This document shows, piece after piece, positions 60,733 through 64,000 of a stretch of DNA of 64,000 bases (positions are counted from its first letter, which is position 1; every line of letters starts with the position of its first letter). The translations under genes were made by a program, and so were the position numbers. The stretch lies in NCBI RefSeq assembly GCF_024170465.1, contig NZ_JALJYF010000001.1, forward strand, positions 248,001 through 312,000, given 5' to 3'. Under the pieces are notes generated by a model that saw only the letters and a list, made by a program, of their open reading frames with translations, was not told the origin of the DNA and did not search any database. This DNA comes from Natronospira proteinivora (GTDB lineage: Bacteria > Pseudomonadota > Gammaproteobacteria > Natronospirales > Natronospiraceae).

Positions 60733-62127
60733 ATGGCCAAGGCAAAGACCGTTTATGAATGTGAGGCCTGTGGTGCCCAGGCACCCAAGTGGTCCGGGCA
60801 GTGCATGGATTGCGGTGCCTGGAATACCTTGGTGGAGAGCCGCATCGGGGCCACGCCTCCCAAGGTCGGGGGCGGAAGCGCCGGCGGTCGCAACCGGGGC
60901 CAGTACGCCGGATCATCGGGTGTGGTGGTGAGCCTCAATGAGGTGCAAAGCAAGGAAGCCCCCCGGACCTCCACCGGCGTGGGCGAGCTGGACCGGGTGC
61001 TCGGCGGCGGTTTGGTCTCCGGTTCGGCCGTACTGATCGGCGGTGATCCGGGCATCGGGAAATCCACGCTGTTGCTCCAGGCCTGTGCCCGGCTGTCCGA
61101 AAACCGGGGCGTGTTGTATGTCACCGGGGAGGAGTCCCTGGAGCAGGTTCGTATTCGGGCCGAGCGGCTGGCCGTAGGGGAATTCCCTCTGCGCCTGGCC
61201 GCGGAGACCTGCGTGGAGCAGATCATTGCCACCGCCGAGGTGGAAAAACCCCGGGTCCTGGTGGTGGATTCCATCCAGACCATCTTTTCCGAGGGGGTGC
61301 AGTCGGCCCCCGGGGCCGTGGGCCAGTTGCGTGAATCCGCCTCCCAGCTGGTGCGTTTTGCCAAGCAGACCGGCACCGCCGTCTTTCTGGTGGGCCATGT
61401 CACCAAGGAAGGCCAGATTGCCGGGCCCCGGGTCCTGGAGCATATGGTGGATACGGTGCTGTACTTCGAAAACGACGCCGGCAGTCGTTATCGGGTAATC
61501 CGGGCGGTGAAAAACCGCTTTGGCGCCGTTAACGAGCTAGGAGTATTCGCCATGGACGAGGCCGGCCTGAAGGAAGTTCGCAACCCTTCGGCCATCTTTC
61601 TTTCGGGCCACCAGAGCGATGTCAGCGGTTCGGCGGTTATGGTGGCCCGGGAAGGCAGCCGGCCCCTGCTGGTGGAAGTCCAGGCCCTGGTGGACAGCTC
61701 CCAGACCCATAATCCTCGCCGGGTGGCGGTGGGCCTGGATCAGAACCGCCTCTCCATGCTGCTGGCGGTGATGCATCGCCATGGCGGTATTGCCATGGGG
61801 GATCAGGACGTCTTCATCAATGTGGTGGGGGGGCTGAAAGTGGAAGAAACCGCCGCCGACCTGCCCCTGCTGCTGGCCGCCTTGTCCAGTTTCCGGGACA
61901 AGCCCTTGCCCAAGGGTATGGTGGTGTTCGGCGAGATTGGCCTGTCCGGCGAGGTGCGGCCGGTCTACAACGGTGAAGAACGCTTGTATGAGGCGGCCAA
62001 GCACGGGTTCAAGCTGGCCATCGTCCCGCGCGCCAATGCCCCCCGCAAGAGCCCCGACGGCATGAAGATCATCCCCGTCCGGCGTCTGGGGGATGCCATC
62101 GACGCCATCCTTCGAGATGCCGAATAG
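60733..62127 (+). CDS. radA: DNA repair protein RadA/Sms
   Basis: 464 residues, ATG at 60733. It has an N-terminal four-cysteine zinc finger (CEACGAQAPKWSGQCMDCGAW), a RecA-like domain with Walker A GGDPGIGKSTLLLQ, VTGEESLEQVRIRAERL, VLVVDSIQTIF, the RadA-specific KNRFG (VKNRFGAVNELG), and a Lon-like C-terminal domain (LPLLLAALSSFRDKPLPKGMVVFGEIGLSGEVRPV). RadA drives branch migration in recombination. It is divergent from the PP2C gene. Confidence 0.96.
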   Translation: MAKAKTVYECEACGAQAPKWSGQCMDCGAWNTLVESRIGATPPKVGGGSAGGRNRGQYAGSSGVVVSLNEVQSKEAPRTSTGVGELDRVLGGGLVSGSAVLIGGDPGIGKSTLLLQACARLSENRGVLYVTGEESLEQVRIRAERLAVGEFPLRLAAETCVEQIIATAEVEKPRVLVVDSIQTIFSEGVQSAPGAVGQLRESASQLVRFAKQTGTAVFLVGHVTKEGQIAGPRVLEHMVDTVLYFENDAGSRYRVIRAVKNRFGAVNELGVFAMDEAGLKEVRNPSAIFLSGHQSDVSGSAVMVAREGSRPLLVEVQALVDSSQTHNPRRVAVGLDQNRLSMLLAVMHRHGGIAMGDQDVFINVVGGLKVEETAADLPLLLAALSSFRDKPLPKGMVVFGEIGLSGEVRPVYNGEERLYEAAKHGFKLAIVPRANAPRKSPDGMKIIPVRRLGDAIDAILRDAE

Positions 62128-62150
62128 ATCTTTGACGATTACCCTCCAGA

Positions 62151-62357
62151 AAGGTAGATTAGCCACCGCTTCGGAAAGCGCCACTTTTGGGTGGTGCAGG
62201 GAACCCGGTGAGAATCCGGGACTGACGCGCAGCGGTATTGGGGAACGAGGATCACAGGGGGCGACCCCAGGCACTGTCCCGCACGGGATGGGAAGCCGTG
62301 ATCCAAGGTCCATGTGACGATCCGTCACACTCGCCCCTAAGTCCGAATACCTGCCGA
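62151..62357 (+). ncRNA. cobalamin riboswitch
   Basis: The conserved cobalamin riboswitch elements occur in order. The core GGGAACCCGGTGAGAATCCG with GACTGACGCGCAGCGGTA starts near 62199; GGCACTGTCCCGCACGGGATGGGAAGCC matches the CACTG...GGGAAG arm; the final B12-box region is near 62340-62355 (AGTCCGAATACCTGCC). A perfect hairpin GCGGCCGAT-TG-ATCGGCCGC follows at 62361-62380 and may be the regulatory stem, although no T run is attached. It lies upstream of the TonB-dependent receptor gene, so cobalamin should repress that gene. Confidence 0.92.
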
Positions 62358-62512
62358 AGCGCGGCCGATTGATCGGCCGCTGACCGAGCCTTCGCGTCTA
62401 AGGTGTTCGGATCCAAGGTATCTTCCTCTGCCCCCCTGGGCGCAATAACCTTGTATCCCCGATAACGCTTCGTGAGGGCTCCATCACTTACCTGTAGTGA
62501 ATGGAGACCTGA

Positions 62513-64000
62513 ATGTTTAGATTACGACCTGCCGTTTTTTGTCTTGTTTGCCTTCCCCTTTTGGCCAGTGCCAGCGATCACGGCCTGAACCTGGACACCG
62601 TGGTGGTCCATGGTTCGTCTTTGGAAGAAACCTTGCCGACGGATCTTTCCCGCTATGGCGCCGAGTTGTGGATTCTCGACCGGGAGGTGTTGGATCGTAG
62701 CGGCGTCAGTGATGTGGGTCAGGCCTTGCAGGGCAGTGTGCCGGGTCTGTTCGTCTCTCCCCGGGCCGGGCGCGGGGATTATGCCTCTGTCTCTCTGCAG
62801 GGCTCTCGCAGTGAGGACGTGCTTTGGTTGGTGGATGGGGTTCGGATCAACAACCGTCTGTTTGGTGACACCTCTCCCCTGGACTCCATCAGCACCCACA
62901 TGATCGAGCGCATTGAGGTGCTGAAAGGCGGGCAGGGCCTGTTTTATGGGACCCAGGCGGTGGCCGGCGTGGTAAATATTGTCCTGCGCAAACCCGGCCC
63001 CGAATCCGGCGGCAGTATGAGCGGGGCTGTGGGCTCCTTGGGGGATCGCCGCCTGGGCGGCCATGTTCGCGGCAGCGATGCCCTGGGGCATTGGATTGTT
63101 TTCGCCGAGCAGGATCAGTCAGAAGGCTATCAACCTTACCGGGATGAAGCCTACCAGGAGAACGCCCGGCGCCTGCCCCGGGGCTTTAACCGGACTTCCT
63201 ACGGTGGCCGCTATCATCTGCCGCTGGGCCAGGACCAATCCTTGAATTTGCTCTTTCTGAGAAACGACGTGCGGGCGGACTTTCCCCGGCCCGTGGCCAA
63301 TTTCGAAAGCTTCAATGACCGCTCCGAGCACATCCTGTCGTTGAAATGGGATCAGCAGTTGAGCGAGCGAACGGGCTATTTCCTCAAGGCTTATTGGCAT
63401 GAATGGTGGACGGACTACACCCGACTGTCCCTCGACCAGGACGGCCAGGTGGATGTGATCAATGATCGGGATCCCTGGGGCTTTGATGACCAGGGCATCA
63501 ACCTGACCGCCCGTCATATCACCGAGTCCGGCTCAGAACTGCTGGGTGGATTGGATTACCAGCGCTACCAGGGGGAGGACTTTGTACTGCGTATTGACGG
63601 CAAGGCTGAAGCCGTCGCGGCCGCCTTTGTCCAGTACCGGCCGCGATTGAGCTTTTCCCCGGACAGCCGATTGGCAGTGGGGGCGCGTTTCAACCGCTCT
63701 GATTTCGGTGGTGATCAGTCGATCTGGAACCTCAGCTTTGCCCAGCCCCTGCCCGGGCACTTGGAATTGACCGCCGGTGCCGGCAGCAACTTCCGTTTGC
63801 CTTCCGCCTTTGAGCTATTCGTGGTTGATGAAGATTTTCCCGCCGGCAACGAGGACCTGTCGCCGGAGGAAAGCCTGAATTTCAATCTCGCAGTCAGCGG
63901 GCCCTTGGGCCTGAATGCTCAATGGCAAGTCGGTGGTTTTTATCGGGAAATCCAGGACCTGATCTCGGTGGCCGACGGCATGTATATCAATAGCGAGCGA
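62513..64000 (+). CDS. BtuB-like TonB-dependent outer-membrane receptor, 3' end missing
   Basis: 496 codons are present and the frame is open to the window edge. The signal peptide is MFRLRPAVFCLVCLPLLASA. The mature start SDHGLNLDTVVVHGSS carries a short TonB-box-like stretch (DTVVVHG). The plug domain follows (VGQALQGSVPGLFVSPRAGRG, VSLQGSRSEDVLWLVDGVRINNRL, IERIEVLKGGQGLFYGTQAVAGVVNIV), then barrel strands (AGAGSNFRLPSAFELFV, ENLSPE-like NEDLSPEESLNF). The cobalamin riboswitch upstream makes vitamin B12 or another corrinoid the likely ligand, so BtuB is probable, but the barrel cannot prove it. Start ATG at 62513. Confidence 0.9.
   Translation, partial: MFRLRPAVFCLVCLPLLASASDHGLNLDTVVVHGSSLEETLPTDLSRYGAELWILDREVLDRSGVSDVGQALQGSVPGLFVSPRAGRGDYASVSLQGSRSEDVLWLVDGVRINNRLFGDTSPLDSISTHMIERIEVLKGGQGLFYGTQAVAGVVNIVLRKPGPESGGSMSGAVGSLGDRRLGGHVRGSDALGHWIVFAEQDQSEGYQPYRDEAYQENARRLPRGFNRTSYGGRYHLPLGQDQSLNLLFLRNDVRADFPRPVANFESFNDRSEHILSLKWDQQLSERTGYFLKAYWHEWWTDYTRLSLDQDGQVDVINDRDPWGFDDQGINLTARHITESGSELLGGLDYQRYQGEDFVLRIDGKAEAVAAAFVQYRPRLSFSPDSRLAVGARFNRSDFGGDQSIWNLSFAQPLPGHLELTAGAGSNFRLPSAFELFVVDEDFPAGNEDLSPEESLNFNLAVSGPLGLNAQWQVGGFYREIQDLISVADGMYINSER

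Overview
The window looks like chromosomal DNA from a GC-rich gammaproteobacterium. The gene orders ispB/rplU-rpmA-obgE, rnr-rlmB-rpsF-rpsR-(DUF2232)-rplI-dnaB-alr and fimT-pilV-pilW-pilX-pilY1-pilE are typical of that class. Many exported proteins (PilY1, the Rhs protein, the S9 peptidase) are strongly acidic, which hints at a halophile or haloalkaliphile of the Ectothiorhodospiraceae/Chromatiales type. That placement is inference; no rRNA is present.

Layout. 1-6.4 kb: minor-pilin operon of type IV pili, closed by a terminator. 6.4-11 kb: co-oriented, partly overlapping genes for an AidB-like acyl-CoA dehydrogenase, a short CstA-type carrier, an 85-residue protein ending in Cys-Cys, and an ArsA/GET3-type ATPase. 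11-17.1 kb: exported nuclease/phosphatase-like protein, 5'-nucleotidase, a fused two-domain glycosyltransferase, an exported DUF442-type phosphatase and a beta-CASP metallo-beta-lactamase. 17.1-22.2 kb: an electron-transfer region with a decaheme cytochrome and MtrB/PioB-like barrel on the plus strand, and a ferric-reductase-like flavocytochrome with an exported cytochrome b5-like protein on the minus strand. Both units have a perfect TTGAT-N4-ATCAA (FNR/ANR) palindrome upstream. 22.3-31.1 kb: recQ, an NfeD/QmcA pair, DUF547, a VTT-domain protein, a PQQ-type sugar dehydrogenase, small membrane proteins and tpm, with two copies of a palindromic intergenic repeat. 31.5-33.5 kb: S9 peptidase lipoprotein.

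33.9-47.6 kb is the accessory part. It holds a 3291-residue exported SpvB/Rhs protein with a variable C-terminal tip and a putative immunity gene, followed by two orphan Rhs C-terminal cassettes. Each cassette starts with the same junction sequence and is followed by its own exported putative immunity protein. A frameshifted remnant of the Rhs core, a lipoprotein gene, and a 90-bp direct repeat made from the 3' end and terminator of the adjoining tRNA-Pro follow.

47.6-62.1 kb is housekeeping: ispB, rplU-rpmA, obgE, tRNA-Leu, rnr, rlmB, rpsF-rpsR-DUF2232-rplI, dnaB, alr, an FHA/PP2C pair and radA. The window ends in a cobalamin riboswitch followed by a BtuB-like TonB-dependent receptor cut by the window edge.

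The most interesting parts are the paired FNR-boxed electron-transfer operons, the Rhs cassette array beside a rearranged tRNA locus, and the CstA/Cys-Cys protein/ArsA-ATPase operon.
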